From the NCBI RefSeq assembly GCF_030296555.1, contig NZ_AP027728.1:806001-870000 (forward strand): a stretch of DNA of 64,000 nucleotides, in the 5' to 3' direction. Shown piece by piece: positions 1-9,541 of the stretch; position 1 is the stretch's first letter; every line of letters begins with the position of its first letter. Source of the DNA: Microbacterium suwonense. GTDB lineage: Bacteria; Actinomycetota; Actinomycetes; Actinomycetales; Microbacteriaceae. The position numbers were made by a program, and so were the translations under genes. The notes under the pieces are model-generated. The model was not told the origin of the DNA. It did not search any database and saw only the letters and a program-made list of their open reading frames with translations.

Positions 1-1
1 T

Positions 2-187
2 GGCTTCAACCTGGGGATGAATCAGGGCGCGGTCGCGGGTGCGGGAGTGGACGCGCACCTGCACCAGCACATCGTGCCGCGCTGGGCATCGGATGCGAAC
101 TTCTTCCCGATCATTGCGAAGACCAAGGCGTTGCCGCAGCTGCTCGGCGAGGTGCGCGACGCGGTCGCGAACGCCTGGCCGCAGTGA
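2..187 (+). CDS. HIT-family protein, C-terminal fragment
   Basis: The window opens inside this gene; the last 61 residues are visible in frame 2 and end at TGA 185-187. They carry the HIT signature [10 protein letters not shown], a His-x-His-x-His motif that binds and transfers nucleoside phosphates. A glycine/asparagine-rich segment ([13 protein letters not shown]) lies before it, as in actinobacterial diadenosine-tetraphosphate phosphorylase-like HIT proteins. The substrate cannot be decided from the fragment. It converges on pdxY, with a long inverted repeat between the two. Confidence 0.8.
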   Translation, partial: GFNLGMNQGAVAGAGVDAHLHQHIVPRWASDANFFPIIAKTKALPQLLGEVRDAVANAWPQ

Positions 188-192
188 CCCAA

Positions 193-262
193 AGCCCGTC
201 TATTTGTGCCGTATGTACGCAATCAGGCTGAGAATCGTGCGTTGGACACAAATAGACGGGCT
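193..262. repeat. 16-bp perfect inverted repeat between convergent genes
   Basis: AGCCCGTCTATTTGTG at 193-208 is the exact reverse complement of 247-262, leaving a 38-base spacer. A second short pairing (ACGCA near 217, TGCGT near 238) lies inside the spacer. The arms are richer in A/T than the surroundings. The repeat sits between the ends of the HIT gene and pdxY. It could be a bidirectional terminator, although the loop is long and there is no clean T run. It could also be an intergenic repeat element or a mini-transposon remnant. Confidence 0.75.
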
Positions 263-269
263 CGGGGAG

Positions 270-1121
270 TCAGCGCACCTGATAGGCCGTGAACTGCAGC
301 CGCGGGTTGGCGTAGGTCTCCTGCGACTGGATCAGCTGCAGCTCGCGGTCTCCTGCGTCGAGGGTGTTCTGCAGCAGGTCGAACACGCTCGACACGGTGC
401 GCTCCAGAGCGATCTTCGCATCGCCGGTGGACACGTAGTGCGCGGTGAACAGCGCCGCAGTCACATCACCGGAGCCGTTCGCCTTCAATGGCAGCTGCGG
501 AGTGGCCACCAGCCAGGCGCCCGTGCCGTCGGCGGCGAGCATCTCGATGGTGCCCTCCTCGCGCTCGGGGCGCTCCACCGAGGTGACCAGCACCGTCGAC
601 GGCCCCATCGCCATTGCGGCATCCACCGAGGCGAGCGTGGACTCCAAGTCGCCGGGTTCGGTGCCCGTGAGATATCCCAGCTCGAACTGGTTCGGTGTGA
701 TGATGTCGGCGACCGGCACGACGCGATCGCGCAGCAGGTCGGGGATCGCCGGGGCCACGAAGCATCCGGACTTGGCATTGCCCATCACCGGGTCGCACGC
801 GTACACGGCATCCGGATTCGCCGCCTTCACCCGCGCCACGGCGTCGATGATCACGTCCCCGATGCCCTCGCCACCCTGATAGCCGCTCAGCACCGCGTCG
901 ATCTGCGGCAGGACCCCGCGCTCCTCGATGCCGGTGATGACCTCGCGCACGTCGTCGGGGGCGATCATCGGACCGCGCCAGGCGCCGTAGCCGGTGTGGT
1001 TCGAGAAGTTCACCGTGTAGACGGGCAGCACCTCGACACCGATGCGCTGCAGCGGGAAGACGGCGGCGGAATTGCCGACGTGACCGTGCGCGACGGCCGA
1101 CTGGATCGAGAGGATCTTCAT
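270..1121 (-). CDS. pdxY: pyridoxal kinase PdxY
   Basis: This 283-residue ribokinase-superfamily protein phosphorylates pyridoxal (and probably pyridoxine or pyridoxamine) to the 5'-phosphate in the B6 salvage pathway. The N-terminus MKILSIQSAVAHGHVGNSAA is the classic pyridoxal-kinase start. DPVMG lies at 110-114, TPNQFE at 142-147, and the anion-hole/catalytic motif NGSGD at 215-219, with Asp219 the expected base. Length matches the family (about 280-290). It sits tail to tail with the HIT gene and downstream of the MocR-type regulator on the same strand. With pdxST next door, salvage and de novo B6 synthesis are grouped. No frame defects are seen. Confidence 0.95.
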   Translation of the reverse strand: MKILSIQSAVAHGHVGNSAAVFPLQRIGVEVLPVYTVNFSNHTGYGAWRGPMIAPDDVREVITGIEERGVLPQIDAVLSGYQGGEGIGDVIIDAVARVKAANPDAVYACDPVMGNAKSGCFVAPAIPDLLRDRVVPVADIITPNQFELGYLTGTEPGDLESTLASVDAAMAMGPSTVLVTSVERPEREEGTIEMLAADGTGAWLVATPQLPLKANGSGDVTAALFTAHYVSTGDAKIALERTVSSVFDLLQNTLDAGDRELQLIQSQETYANPRLQFTAYQVR

Positions 1122-1166
1122 CCTGCAATCCTCTCATCCGCACACCCCTGCCTTCAGTGTGCGGCG

Positions 1167-2472
1167 TCAGTGCGCGGCGGACTCCAGATCGTCGAGCAGA
1201 CGAGACGTCTCCTCATCGGAGAGGTCGTGCACGGTGAGTCGCAGGTGATCGGATGCCGGGGACGCCTCATCGATGCGGAACTCGTCGCCGGTGCGCACCA
1301 GCCACCCCCGTCGCATCAGATGCTCGGAGGCGGTGCGCGCCGCCACGGGCAGCCGCACCCAGAGGCTCAGCCCATCGGATGAGTGCGTGGTGATGCCGCG
1401 CTGCGCGAGCGCGTCGATGAAGGCGCCGTTGCGGGCCGCATAGTGCGCGGCGGCGTCGGCGATGCGCCGGCGCGCCTCCGCATCCGACAGCTGCGCGTGC
1501 GCGAGGCGCTGCAGCAGGTGGCTCACCCAGGTGGTGCCGGGGTTCAACCGCATGGCGAGGCGTTCGGCTGTGGTGGGATCGGTCGCGGCGAGGGCGAGGC
1601 ACATGTCGGGGCCGAGGAACTTCGACACCGAGCGCAGCAGCGCGTAACGCCGGTGCCCCGGGCCCACCAGTGAGGCATACGGGTGGGTGGAGAGCATCGA
1701 GAAATGGTCGTCTTCGATGACGAGCACGTACGGATGCGGACGCAGTACCTCGCGCAGGGCCGCCGCGCGGGCGGGGAGAGCGACACCCCGGTCGGGTTCT
1801 GCGCGCGCGGCGTGGTGATGATGGCGCGAACGCCGGCATCCAGCGCCGCCTGCAGGCCGTCGACGGTCATGCCCTCTTCATCGACGGGAACCGGAACAGC
1901 GCGGTACCCGCCCAGCCGCACCGTGTGGATGCTGGCGAGGAAGCACGGGTCCTCCAGCGCCACGGCGTCATCGCGAGTGAGCGCTTGAGCGAGCAGTCGC
2001 TCGACCGCATCGACGGCGCCGCTGGTGACGGTGATGCGCAGATCGTCGCGAGGCAGATCGGCGAGGATCCACTCGCGCGCCCACGCCTCCAGTCCCGGGT
2101 CGATGACGGGTTCGCCGTACAGGACGGGCCGTCCGACGATGCCCGCCAGTGCCGGGGTGGGGTCGGGGATCAGTCGCGGGTCGGGGTTGCCCGAGCCGAT
2201 ATCGTGCAGCACGGTGTCGGCGGCGATTCCCTCCTGCGCGACGTGCGCGGCACCGGCGATGAGCGTTCCACCGCGCCCTCGGGAGACCACCAGGCCTGCT
2301 TGAGCGAGCTGGCGGTACGCGGCGACGGCGGTGTTGCGGTTCACGCCGAGCGTGCTCGCCAGCTCTCGGACCGGAGGAGAGCATCGCCGGGGCGCAGCGT
2401 TCCGCGTTCGCGCAGCCCACGGATGCTGTCGGCGATCTCCGCCGCGGTCGCCCCGCTGATATCCGTGCTCAT
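1167..2472 (-). CDS. pdxR: MocR/PdxR-type regulator (GntR-aminotransferase fusion), two frameshifts
   Basis: An N-terminal GntR winged helix (PVRELASTLGVNRNTAVAAYRQLAQAGLV) is followed by a fold-type I aminotransferase domain (NPTGVSLSP; C-terminal piece starting at VIEDDHFSML). This is the MocR architecture. A MocR gene divergent from pdxST is typically PdxR, the PLP-responsive activator of pyridoxal-phosphate synthase, so that role is inferred from position. The ATG is at 2472-2470, reading MSTDISGATAAEIADSIRG. The frame breaks near 2375-2380, within ...GDALPPVRELAS, and again near 1768-1777. Adding one base at each site restores about 435 residues, the normal family length. Both look like sequencing deletions rather than decay. 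Confidence 0.85.
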
Positions 2473-2553
2473 GACTCGATCCTATGGTGCTATCTTTTGA
2501 CATAGGTCAAACAATTCTTTGTATCGAAATTGCTCATTTCCCGAGGAGAGACG
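2473..2553. promoter_or_regulatory. divergent pdxR/pdxS control region
   Basis: This A/T-richer region separates the two divergent genes. TTGACA at 2497-2502 is a good -35 for pdxS, with a weak -10 (TGTATC) near 2520-2525. A perfect inverted repeat TTTGAC-ATAG-GTCAAA (2496-2511) overlaps the -35, and CCTATG/CATAGG (2481-2486 and 2501-2506) forms a second inverted pair. These are candidate PdxR-binding sites; position and symmetry are seen, binding is inferred. A strong ribosome-binding site, GAGGAGAG, at about 2543-2550 sets the pdxS start at ATG 2554. Confidence 0.6.
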
Positions 2554-3471
2554 ATGGCAACCACCGAACAGACCGCCTCAGGGCAGGCACCGACCACCGG
2601 TTCCCAGCGCGTCAAGCGCGGACTCGCCGAGATGCTGAAGGGCGGGGTCATCATGGACGTCGTCACGGCGGACCAGGCGAAGATCGCCGAGGACGCCGGT
2701 GCCGTCGCCGTCATGGCCCTCGAGCGGGTGCCCGCCGACATCCGCGCCCAGGGCGGCGTCTCGCGCATGAGCGATCCCGACATGATCGACAGCATCATCT
2801 CGTCGGTCTCCATCCCCGTCATGGCGAAGGCCCGCATCGGGCACTTCGTCGAGGCGCAGGTGCTGCAGGAGCTCGGCGTCGACTACATCGACGAGTCCGA
2901 GGTGCTCTCGCCCGCCGACTACGTCAACCACATCGACAAGTGGCCGTTCACCGTGCCGTTCGTCTGCGGTGCCACTCACCTCGGCGAGGCGCTGCGCCGC
3001 ATCAACGAGGGTGCGGCGATGATCCGGTCCAAGGGCGAGGCCGGCACGGGCGACGTGTCGGAGGCGATGAAGCACATCCGCAAGATCCGCGGCGAGATCG
3101 CTGCCCTCGGCGCACTGTCGAAGGATGAGCTGTACGTCGCGGCAAAGGAGCTGCAGGCCCCGTACGAGCTGGTCGCAGAGATCGCCGAGACCGGTCAGCT
3201 GCCGGTGGTGCTGTTCGTCGCCGGCGGCGTCGCCACACCCGCGGATGCCGCGATGATGATGCAGCTGGGCGCGGACGGCGTGTTCGTCGGCTCGGGCATC
3301 TTCAAATCCGGCGACCCCGCCGCGCGCGCAGCGGCCATCGTCAAGGCGACGACGTTCTACGACGACGCCAAGGTGATCGCCGACGTCTCGCGCGGTCTCG
3401 GCGAGGCCATGGTCGGCATCAACGTCGCCGACCTTCCTGCGCCCCACCGCCTCGCCGAGCGTGGCTGGTAA
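2554..3471 (+). CDS. pdxS: pyridoxal 5'-phosphate synthase, lyase subunit PdxS
   Basis: The 305-residue PdxS condenses ribose 5-phosphate, glyceraldehyde 3-phosphate and ammonia to PLP in the DXP-independent pathway; PdxT supplies the ammonia. It is a TIM barrel with the conserved MDVV (Asp35), the imine-forming lysine in [10 protein letters not shown] (Lys92) and the second lysine in [10 protein letters not shown] (Lys160). An in-frame ATG upstream at 2530 exists, but 2554 is preferred because GAGGAGAG lies just before it and the protein then begins [10 protein letters not shown], as actinobacterial homologues do. It overlaps pdxT by 11 bases, suggesting coupled translation. Confidence 0.96.
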   Translation: MATTEQTASGQAPTTGSQRVKRGLAEMLKGGVIMDVVTADQAKIAEDAGAVAVMALERVPADIRAQGGVSRMSDPDMIDSIISSVSIPVMAKARIGHFVEAQVLQELGVDYIDESEVLSPADYVNHIDKWPFTVPFVCGATHLGEALRRINEGAAMIRSKGEAGTGDVSEAMKHIRKIRGEIAALGALSKDELYVAAKELQAPYELVAEIAETGQLPVVLFVAGGVATPADAAMMMQLGADGVFVGSGIFKSGDPAARAAAIVKATTFYDDAKVIADVSRGLGEAMVGINVADLPAPHRLAERGW

Positions 3472-4057
3472 CCCCAGAGTCGGCGTACTCGCGCTGCAGG
3501 GCGATGTGCGGGAGCACGTCGCCCTGCTCGAGCACCTCGGTGCAGAGGTCCTGCGCGTGCGCCGCCCCGAGGAGTTCGCCCTGGTCGACGGGCTGGTGAT
3601 CCCCGGTGGTGAGTCCACCGTCATCGACAAGCTTTCTCGCCTGTTCGAGCTGGCCCAGCCTATTCGTGACGCCATCGGCAACGGGATGCCCGTGCTCGGC
3701 ACCTGCGCGGGGCTGATCATGCTCGCCGACACGATCGTCGATGCGATCGACGGCCAGCAGACCTTCGGGGGTCTGGACGTCGTCGTGCGCCGCAACGCCT
3801 TCGGCAGGCAGACGGAATCGTTCGAAGTCGACCTCGACATCCCCGAGCTCGGTGCGGATCCGGTTCACACGACGTTCATCCGAGGACCGGTGGTGGAGCA
3901 CGTCGGAACGGATGCGGCAGCACTGGCTGCCCTCGATGACGGGCGGATCGTCGCCGTGGAGCAGGGGAACCTGCTGGGCATCAGCTTCCATCCCGAACTC
4001 AGCGGCGAGCCGCGTTTCCACCAGCGGCTCCTGGATCGCGTGGCTGCGCGACACTGA
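3461..4057 (+). CDS. pdxT: pyridoxal 5'-phosphate synthase, glutaminase subunit PdxT
   Basis: A 198-residue class I glutamine amidotransferase that hydrolyses glutamine and channels ammonia to PdxS. It shows the PdxT hallmarks: ALQGDVREH near the N-terminus, IPGGEST (47-53), the nucleophile elbow LGTCAGL with Cys82, and the FHPE dyad His177/Glu179. The start is GTG 3461, inside the end of pdxS. Length is typical. Complete and undamaged. Confidence 0.95.
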   Translation: MAGNPRVGVLALQGDVREHVALLEHLGAEVLRVRRPEEFALVDGLVIPGGESTVIDKLSRLFELAQPIRDAIGNGMPVLGTCAGLIMLADTIVDAIDGQQTFGGLDVVVRRNAFGRQTESFEVDLDIPELGADPVHTTFIRGPVVEHVGTDAAALAALDDGRIVAVEQGNLLGISFHPELSGEPRFHQRLLDRVAARH

Positions 4058-4153
4058 GCCCGGGCACCGGGGCTGAAAGCGCAGGACCTGCGATTCGTTA
4101 GACTGGACGACGCCCTGGAGGCGACTCCGGGCGGACGAGACGAGCGGAGACAT

Positions 4154-4921
4154 ATGTCCGGGCATTCCAAGTGGGCCACGACCAAGCACAAGAAGGCAGT
4201 CATCGACTCGCGTCGTGCCAAGGCGTGGGCCAAGCTCATCAAGAACATCGAGGTCGCGGCCAAGTTGGGCGGCGCCGACCTCGCGGGCAACCCGACGCTG
4301 TACGACGCGGTGCAGAAGGCGAAGAAGACCTCCGTCCCCAAGGACAACATCGATCGCGCGGTGAAGCGCGGCGCCGGCATCGGCGGCGAGTCCGTCGAGT
4401 ACTCGTCGATCATGTACGAGGGATACGGCCCGAACGGCGTGGCGCTGATGATCGAGTGCCTCACCGACAACAAGAACCGCGCGGCAGCCGAGGTGCGCAC
4501 GGCGCTCACCCGCAACGGCGCTACTCTGGCCGACCCCGGATCGGTGGCGTACAACTTCAGCCGCAAGGGCGTCATCGTCGTCGGCGCGGAGGGAACCACC
4601 GAGGACGACGTCATGATGGCGGCCCTCGAGGCGGGAGCCGAGGAGATCGAGCCCCACGCTGCGGGCTTCGAGGTGATCACCGAGGCGACCGACCTGGTCG
4701 CCGTGCGCTCCGCACTGCAGGAGGCCGGCATCGACTACGAGTCCGCGGATGTCGAGTTCGTTCCGAACCTCAAGGTGGAGATCGATGCCGAGACGGCCCG
4801 CAAGGTCTTCCGCATCATCGACGCCCTCGAAGACAGCGACGACGTGCAGAACGTGTTCAGCAACTTCGATCTGAGCCCCGAGGTGCAGGCCGAGCTCGAG
4901 AACGACGACGACGAGGGATAG
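4154..4921 (+). CDS. yebC: YebC/PmpR-family protein
   Basis: This 255-residue protein has the family N-terminus [14 protein letters not shown] and the internal signature of YebC proteins ([19 protein letters not shown]). The family has been described both as DNA-binding regulators and, more recently, as ribosome-associated factors that help translate proline-rich stretches; the sequence does not separate the two. It lies upstream of ruvCAB, the conserved bacterial arrangement. TAGACT at 4099-4104 is a plausible -10, giving a short untranslated leader, and a clear terminator follows. Confidence 0.94.
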   Translation: MSGHSKWATTKHKKAVIDSRRAKAWAKLIKNIEVAAKLGGADLAGNPTLYDAVQKAKKTSVPKDNIDRAVKRGAGIGGESVEYSSIMYEGYGPNGVALMIECLTDNKNRAAAEVRTALTRNGATLADPGSVAYNFSRKGVIVVGAEGTTEDDVMMAALEAGAEEIEPHAAGFEVITEATDLVAVRSALQEAGIDYESADVEFVPNLKVEIDAETARKVFRIIDALEDSDDVQNVFSNFDLSPEVQAELENDDDEG

Positions 4922-4945
4922 CCGTTTCCTGCACGACGACCTCAC

Positions 4946-4977
4946 GGCCCCGGGCGCGCCTGCGCTCGGGGCCTTTT
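4946..4977 (+). terminator. Rho-independent terminator after yebC
   Basis: GGCCCCGGGCGC (4946-4957) pairs with GCGCTCGGGGCC (4962-4973), one G-T wobble, with loop GCCT, followed directly by TTTT. It ends just before the ruvC promoter-like hexamer. Confidence 0.8.
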
Positions 4978-4985
4978 CGCGCCCG

Positions 4986-4991
4986 TAGCCT
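4986..4991 (+). promoter_or_regulatory. -10-like hexamer of ruvC, probable leaderless mRNA
   Basis: TAGCCT ends 6 bases before the GTG start at 4998. This spacing puts the transcription start at or next to the start codon, as in actinobacterial leaderless genes. There is no real Shine-Dalgarno in the gap, only a G run. Confidence 0.5.
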
Positions 4992-4997
4992 GGGGGA

Positions 4998-5510
4998 GTG
5001 GCTTCTTCTCTGCGCGTGCTGGGCATCGATCCCGGTCTGACCAGGTGCGGAATCGGCGTCGTCGATGTCGACCGCACCCGACGCGCGACCCTCGTGCACG
5101 TCGGTGTGGTGCGCACCCCGACGGATGCCGATCTGTCCACGCGCCTCGCGGCGGTCGCCGCGGGAATCCGGGCCGTCATCGAGGAGCATCACCCGGATGC
5201 CGTGGCCGTGGAGCGGGTGTTCGCCCAGCACAATGTGCAGACGGTGATGGGCACTGCCCAGGCATCCGGCGTGGCACTGCTGATCGCCGCCGAGGCGGGG
5301 CTGCCCGCGGCCACGCACACGCCGAGCGAGGTCAAGGCCGCCGTCACCGGTTACGGCTCGGCGGACAAGCGTCAGGTGCAGTCGATGATTGCCCGCATCC
5401 TGCAGCTGGATGCACCGCCGCAGCCGGCCGATGCGGCCGACGCCCTGGCGATCGCACTGTGTCACGCCTGGCGCGGGGCGCGGCCGCACCGTCGGCGTCC
5501 GGTGCGCTGA
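4998..5510 (+). CDS. ruvC: crossover junction endodeoxyribonuclease RuvC
   Basis: RuvC is the Holliday-junction resolvase that works with RuvAB. The acidic active site is visible: Asp11 (GIDPGL), Glu72 (VAVERVF), Asp145 and Asp148 (PADAADALA). As read the protein is 170 residues, ending [10 protein letters not shown] at 5510. Adding one base in the GGGG run at 5475-5478 instead gives a tail ...[19 protein letters not shown]... ending at 5581 (about 194 residues). That looks like the family tail and fits the error pattern of the window, so the true stop may be 5581. Catalytic residues are unaffected. Start GTG 4998 is supported by the leaderless-type hexamer. Confidence 0.93.
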   Translation: MASSLRVLGIDPGLTRCGIGVVDVDRTRRATLVHVGVVRTPTDADLSTRLAAVAAGIRAVIEEHHPDAVAVERVFAQHNVQTVMGTAQASGVALLIAAEAGLPAATHTPSEVKAAVTGYGSADKRQVQSMIARILQLDAPPQPADAADALAIALCHAWRGARPHRRRPVR

Positions 5511-5624
5511 CTCCTGCGCAGCGGGCATGGGCGAACGCGGAGCGCGGTGCTCGCGTGCCGGCACGCAGGATCCCGCGTTGAGCGCCCACCCCGTGTCGCT
5601 CGAACGTATGTACGACCTGGTCGC

Positions 5625-5630
5625 TAGGGT
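5625..5630 (+). promoter_or_regulatory. -10-like hexamer of ruvA, probable leaderless start
   Basis: TAGGGT lies 6 bases before ATG 5637. The intervening AGGAGC could also act as a very close ribosome-binding site, so either leaderless or normal initiation is possible. Confidence 0.35.
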
Positions 5631-5636
5631 AGGAGC

Positions 5637-6245
5637 ATGATCTCCTCGCTGCGCGGCACGGTGCTGCACACGGCACCCGGCCATGTCGTCATCGAGACCG
5701 GGGGAGTCGGCTTCGCGGTGTTCGTGCCCACTGACGTCGCACACATCGCGACGGTCGGCGATCAGCTGCAGCTGCACACCAGCCTGATCGTGCGCGAGGA
5801 TGCGCTGACGCTGTACGGATTCGTGGACCGGGACGAGCTGGAGATCTTCGGTCAGCTGATCAGCGTGACCGGGGTCGGCCCGAAATCCGCCCTTGGAGTG
5901 CTCTCGCACCTGACCGTGGACCAGATCGCCGAAGCGGTGACGAGTGAGGACGATGCTCCGTTCCGTCGGGTGTCGGGTATCGGACCGAAGACCGCGAAGC
6001 TCATCGTCGTGCAGCTGGCGGGCAAGGTGCAGCCGCGCGTGGCGAGCACCCCGGTCGCTGCGGCGACCACGGCGGTCGTGGATCAGGTCGCCGCAGCCCT
6101 CGTCGGGCTCGGTTGGAGCGAGAAGGTCGCCGTGGACGCGGCCGCGCAGTCCGCCGAGGACGCCACGGATGCCGAGCGCGAATCCGTCCCCGCGCTGCTT
6201 CGCCGCACGCTGGCCGCTCTCGGCCCGGGAGCGAAGCGTGGCTGA
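5637..6245 (+). CDS. ruvA: Holliday junction branch-migration protein RuvA
   Basis: RuvA tetramers bind Holliday junctions and load the RuvB motors. The 202-residue protein has the OB-fold N-terminus ([26 protein letters not shown]), tandem helix-hairpin-helix motifs ([13 protein letters not shown] and [15 protein letters not shown]), a flexible linker and a C-terminal RuvB-binding domain ([15 protein letters not shown]...). Length is typical. It overlaps ruvB by 8 bases. Confidence 0.96.
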   Translation: MISSLRGTVLHTAPGHVVIETGGVGFAVFVPTDVAHIATVGDQLQLHTSLIVREDALTLYGFVDRDELEIFGQLISVTGVGPKSALGVLSHLTVDQIAEAVTSEDDAPFRRVSGIGPKTAKLIVVQLAGKVQPRVASTPVAAATTAVVDQVAAALVGLGWSEKVAVDAAAQSAEDATDAERESVPALLRRTLAALGPGAKRG

Positions 6246-7268
6246 GAATCCGCACGACGCCGCAGAGGCGCTGGATGAGACCGAGCTCGCGATCGAGGGA
6301 GCTCTGCGTCCCACGAGCCTGGGAGAGTTCGTCGGACAGCCGAAGGTGCGCGGTCAGCTGCAACTGCTGCTCGAAGCCGCGCGCATCCAGGAGCGTCCTG
6401 CGGACCACATCCTGCTCGCGGGCCCTCCGGGGCTCGGCAAGACCACGCTCGCCATGATCGTGGCGCACGAGAGCAACCGTCCGCTGCGGCTCAGCAGCGG
6501 TCCGGCGATCCAGCACGCCGGTGACCTGGCGGCGCTGCTGTCCAGCCTCACGCCGGGCGAGGTGCTGTTCATCGATGAGATCCATCGGATGGCACGCTCC
6601 GCCGAGGAGATGCTGTATCTGGCGATGGAGGACTTCCGCATCGACATCATGGTCGGCAAGGGCGCCGGTGCGACCAGTATCCCGTTGGAGCTGGCGCCGT
6701 TCACCATGGTCGGCGCGACCACTCGCTCAGGGCTGCTGCCCAACCCGCTGCGCGACCGCTTCGGCTTCACCGGACACCTGGAGTTCTACGACGAGAGCGA
6801 CCTGGAGCAGGTCATCGCGCGTTCGGCGAACGTGCTCGGCGTGACGCTCCCCTCCGACTCACTCTCCGAGATCGCGCGCCGTTCCCGGGGCACCCCCGCA
6901 TCGCGAACCGGCTCCTGCGCCGTGTACGCGACTATGCGCTCGTGCACGGAGGAGGCGACTCGGCCTCGCTCGACGACGTGCGTCTCGCGCTGGAGCTCTA
7001 CGACGTCGACGCCATCGGGCTCGACCGGCTCGACCGCGCCGTGCTGGATGCTCTGGTGCGCCGCTTCCGGGGCGGGCCCGTCGGGCTGAGCACGCTCGCG
7101 GTCGCCGTCGGCGAGGAAGCCGAGACCGTGGAGAGCGTGGTCGAGCCGTACCTCGTGCGAATCGGGTTCCTCGGCCGAACGCCCCGCGGCCGCATTGCGA
7201 TGCCCGAGGCGTATCGGCATCTCGGCGTCGCGCATCCCGAGGGCGGCGCATTGTTCGATGACCTATAA
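6238..7268 (+). CDS. ruvB: Holliday junction DNA helicase RuvB, one frameshift
   Basis: AAA+ ATPase that drives branch migration with RuvA. Start GTG 6238 gives [14 protein letters not shown]; Walker A GPPGLGKT is at 62-69, Walker B FIDEIH near 111-116, sensor 1 GATTRSGLL follows, and the C-terminal winged helix begins in [14 protein letters not shown]. The frame breaks in the CCCCC run at 6893-6897: the read gives RSRGTPASR where the family has [18 protein letters not shown]. One extra C restores about 343 residues. The remaining frame is intact to the stop at 7268, so this is very probably a sequencing deletion. Confidence 0.94.
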
Positions 7269-7339
7269 TCGCTGAAGGCTTCCCGGACTCTCCCACGCAC
7301 TGCCGCGTTCGGCGTGCACTTTGAAAGGCTTTCGCTCTT

Positions 7340-7765
7340 ATGGAAATCATCCTCTTCGGTCTTCTCGCCGTGATGCTCGTGTTCATGTTCATGAACTCCC
7401 GGAAGCGTCAGAAGCAGATGAAGGCGCAGCAGGAGGAGAAGGCCACCAAGACCGTCCCCGGTGCCAAGGTGCTGCTGCAGGGCGGTCTGTACGGCACGAT
7501 CGTGTCGTACGACCCGGTCGACCTCGACAAGCCTGCCGAGGTCGAGCTTGCTCCCGGGGTGGTCATCGAGGTGCACAGCCAGTCGATCCTGCGCATCGTC
7601 GACCCCATCGACTCCGTCGACGAGGACGAGACGGATGCCGAGGACGAGGTCGTCTACGACTCGGACGAGACTCCCGCCGTGACCAGCGAGGACGGCATCG
7701 AGTCGATCACGGTCGAGACGCCCGAGGAGACCAAGGCACGGCTCGAGCGCAACAACGACAACTGA
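7340..7765 (+). CDS. yajC: Sec translocase accessory protein YajC
   Basis: A 141-residue single-span membrane protein of the SecDF-YajC complex. Residues 2-18 (EIILFGLLAVMLVFMFM) form the membrane anchor, followed by the RKRQKQ positive cluster and the conserved cytoplasmic core (PGAKVLLQGGLYGTIVSYDP). The acidic C-terminal tail, rich in Asp/Glu, is usual in actinobacteria. It stands directly upstream of secD and secF. Confidence 0.93.
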   Translation: MEIILFGLLAVMLVFMFMNSRKRQKQMKAQQEEKATKTVPGAKVLLQGGLYGTIVSYDPVDLDKPAEVELAPGVVIEVHSQSILRIVDPIDSVDEDETDAEDEVVYDSDETPAVTSEDGIESITVETPEETKARLERNNDN

Positions 7766-7799
7766 CGCCTGGCGTCCTCACTCGCGGAAAGCAAACCAC

Positions 7800-9541
7800 G
7801 TGGCATCCACATCCCCGACCCGTCATGCGTGGCGGGTCCTCCTCGGCCTGCTCATCGTCACAGCCGTGCTGTTCGGCATCAACTCCCTGGGCGTGTACGT
7901 CTTCAAGACCGACGCGGGCGAGCCCGCGAGTTCGTGGGCACCTGAGCTGGCACTCGATCTGCAGGGCGGCACGCAGATCATCCTGCAGGCGACGACGCCC
8001 GACGGCTCCGCTCCATCGTCGGATCAGCTCAACCAGGCCGCGTCGATCATCCGCCAGCGCGTGGACGCGTCCGGCGTGGCAGAGGCCGACATCACCACTG
8101 AGGGCGGACGCAACATCGTCGTCCAGATCCCCGGCCCCGCAGACAAGGCCACCCGCGACCGCATCCAGGCCAGCGCCAAGCTCGAGTTCCGTGCCGTACT
8201 GGCAGCGACCGCACCGTCCACCGAGTTCATCGGCGAGGACGGGAAGAGCACACCGTACCCGACTCCGGCCGAGACGCTGGAGGCCACGCCGACGGCCACG
8301 CCGACGGATGCCTCCGACCTTGCCTGGGTGACGCCCAAGCTCGAAGCGGAGCTGATGGCCTTCGACTGCAATGCGGAGCAGGATGAGAACCCCCGGAGGA
8401 CGAGCCGCTGATCGCTTGCGAGTCCGACGGGTCAGCGAAGTACATCCTCGGCCCGATGGAGCTCGACGGAACGGTCATCAACGATGCCACCGCCGGCCGT
8501 GAGCAGCAGTCCGGCAAGTGGACGGTCAACCTCTCGCTGAACGGCCACGGCACCAAGGTCTTCGGTGAGATCAGCCAGCGGCTGAACGCCAACCGCATCG
8601 CCAAGCTCAGCCCCCGCGACCAGTTCGCGTTCGTGCTGGACGGCAAGGTCATCTCGGCGCCGGTCATGCAGGCGACGATCCTCAACGGCAAGCCGAGCAT
8701 CTCGGGCAACTTCACGCAGGAGAGCTCGAAGGCACTCGCCGATCAGCTCAGGTACGGCGCGCTGCCGCTGAGCTTCTCGGTGCAGAGCTCCGACACGGTC
8801 TCCGCCACCCTCGGATCGCAGCAGCTGCAGTACGGCCTCATCGCCGGCCTCATCGGCCTCGGTCTGGTAGCCCTCTACTCGCTGATCAGCTACCGGGCAC
8901 TCGGCTGGGTGATCATGGCCTCGATTGCCGTGATGGGTGTGCTGACGTACATCATCATCGCGATCCTCGCCTGGCGGATGGGCTTCCGGCTCTCGCTGGC
9001 GGGTGTGGCCGGTCTGATCGTGTCGATCGGATTCACCGCGGACTCGTTCATCGTGTACTTCGAGCGAATACGAGATGAGCTGCGCGATGGCAAGTCGATC
9101 ACCGCCTCCGTCGAGGACGGCTGGGATCGCGCGAAGCGCACGATCTACATCTCCAAGTCGATCAACATCCTCGCCGCCGTCGTGCTGTTCATCCTCGCCG
9201 ACGCCACGGTGAAGGGCTTCGCCTTCACGCTCGGGCTCACCACCCTGATCGACGTGTTCATCTTCGTGATCTTCACGCACCCGGTCATGCAACTGCTCGC
9301 ACGCACGCGCTTCTTCGGAGGCGGGCACAAGCTGTCCGGCCTGGATCCGGAATCGCTCGGCGCGGTCTACCGCGGTCGGGTGCAGTACCGACAGGCGTCG
9401 ATCGCCTCCACCGGACGTGCCGCCCGGAACAAGGGCGCCCGTGGCGAGGCCGAGAAGCGCCAGACCATCGCCGAGCGCAAACGCGCCGAGGCACTCGCAG
9501 CTCAGGGATCCGCGGATGCCGGAAAGGACTCCGACTCCTGA
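7800..9541 (+). CDS. secD: protein translocase subunit SecD, one frameshift
   Basis: SecD with SecF uses the proton gradient to help complete protein export. An N-terminal span (VLLGLLIVTAVLFGINSLGVYVF) is followed by the LDLQGGTQIIL motif, the periplasmic P1 region and the six-helix RND-type block (VAGLIVSIGFTADSFIVYFERIRDE, with the conserved Asp). Start GTG 7800. The frame breaks in the CCCCC run at 8390-8394, between ...AEQDENP and EDEPLIACESDG. One extra C gives about 580 residues, a normal length for actinobacterial SecD. The stop overlaps the secF ATG by one base. Confidence 0.93.

Noticed and set aside
1167..2472. pdxR as a true pseudogene
   Set aside because: All segments match the MocR family, length is normal after two one-base repairs, and its target genes pdxST are intact.
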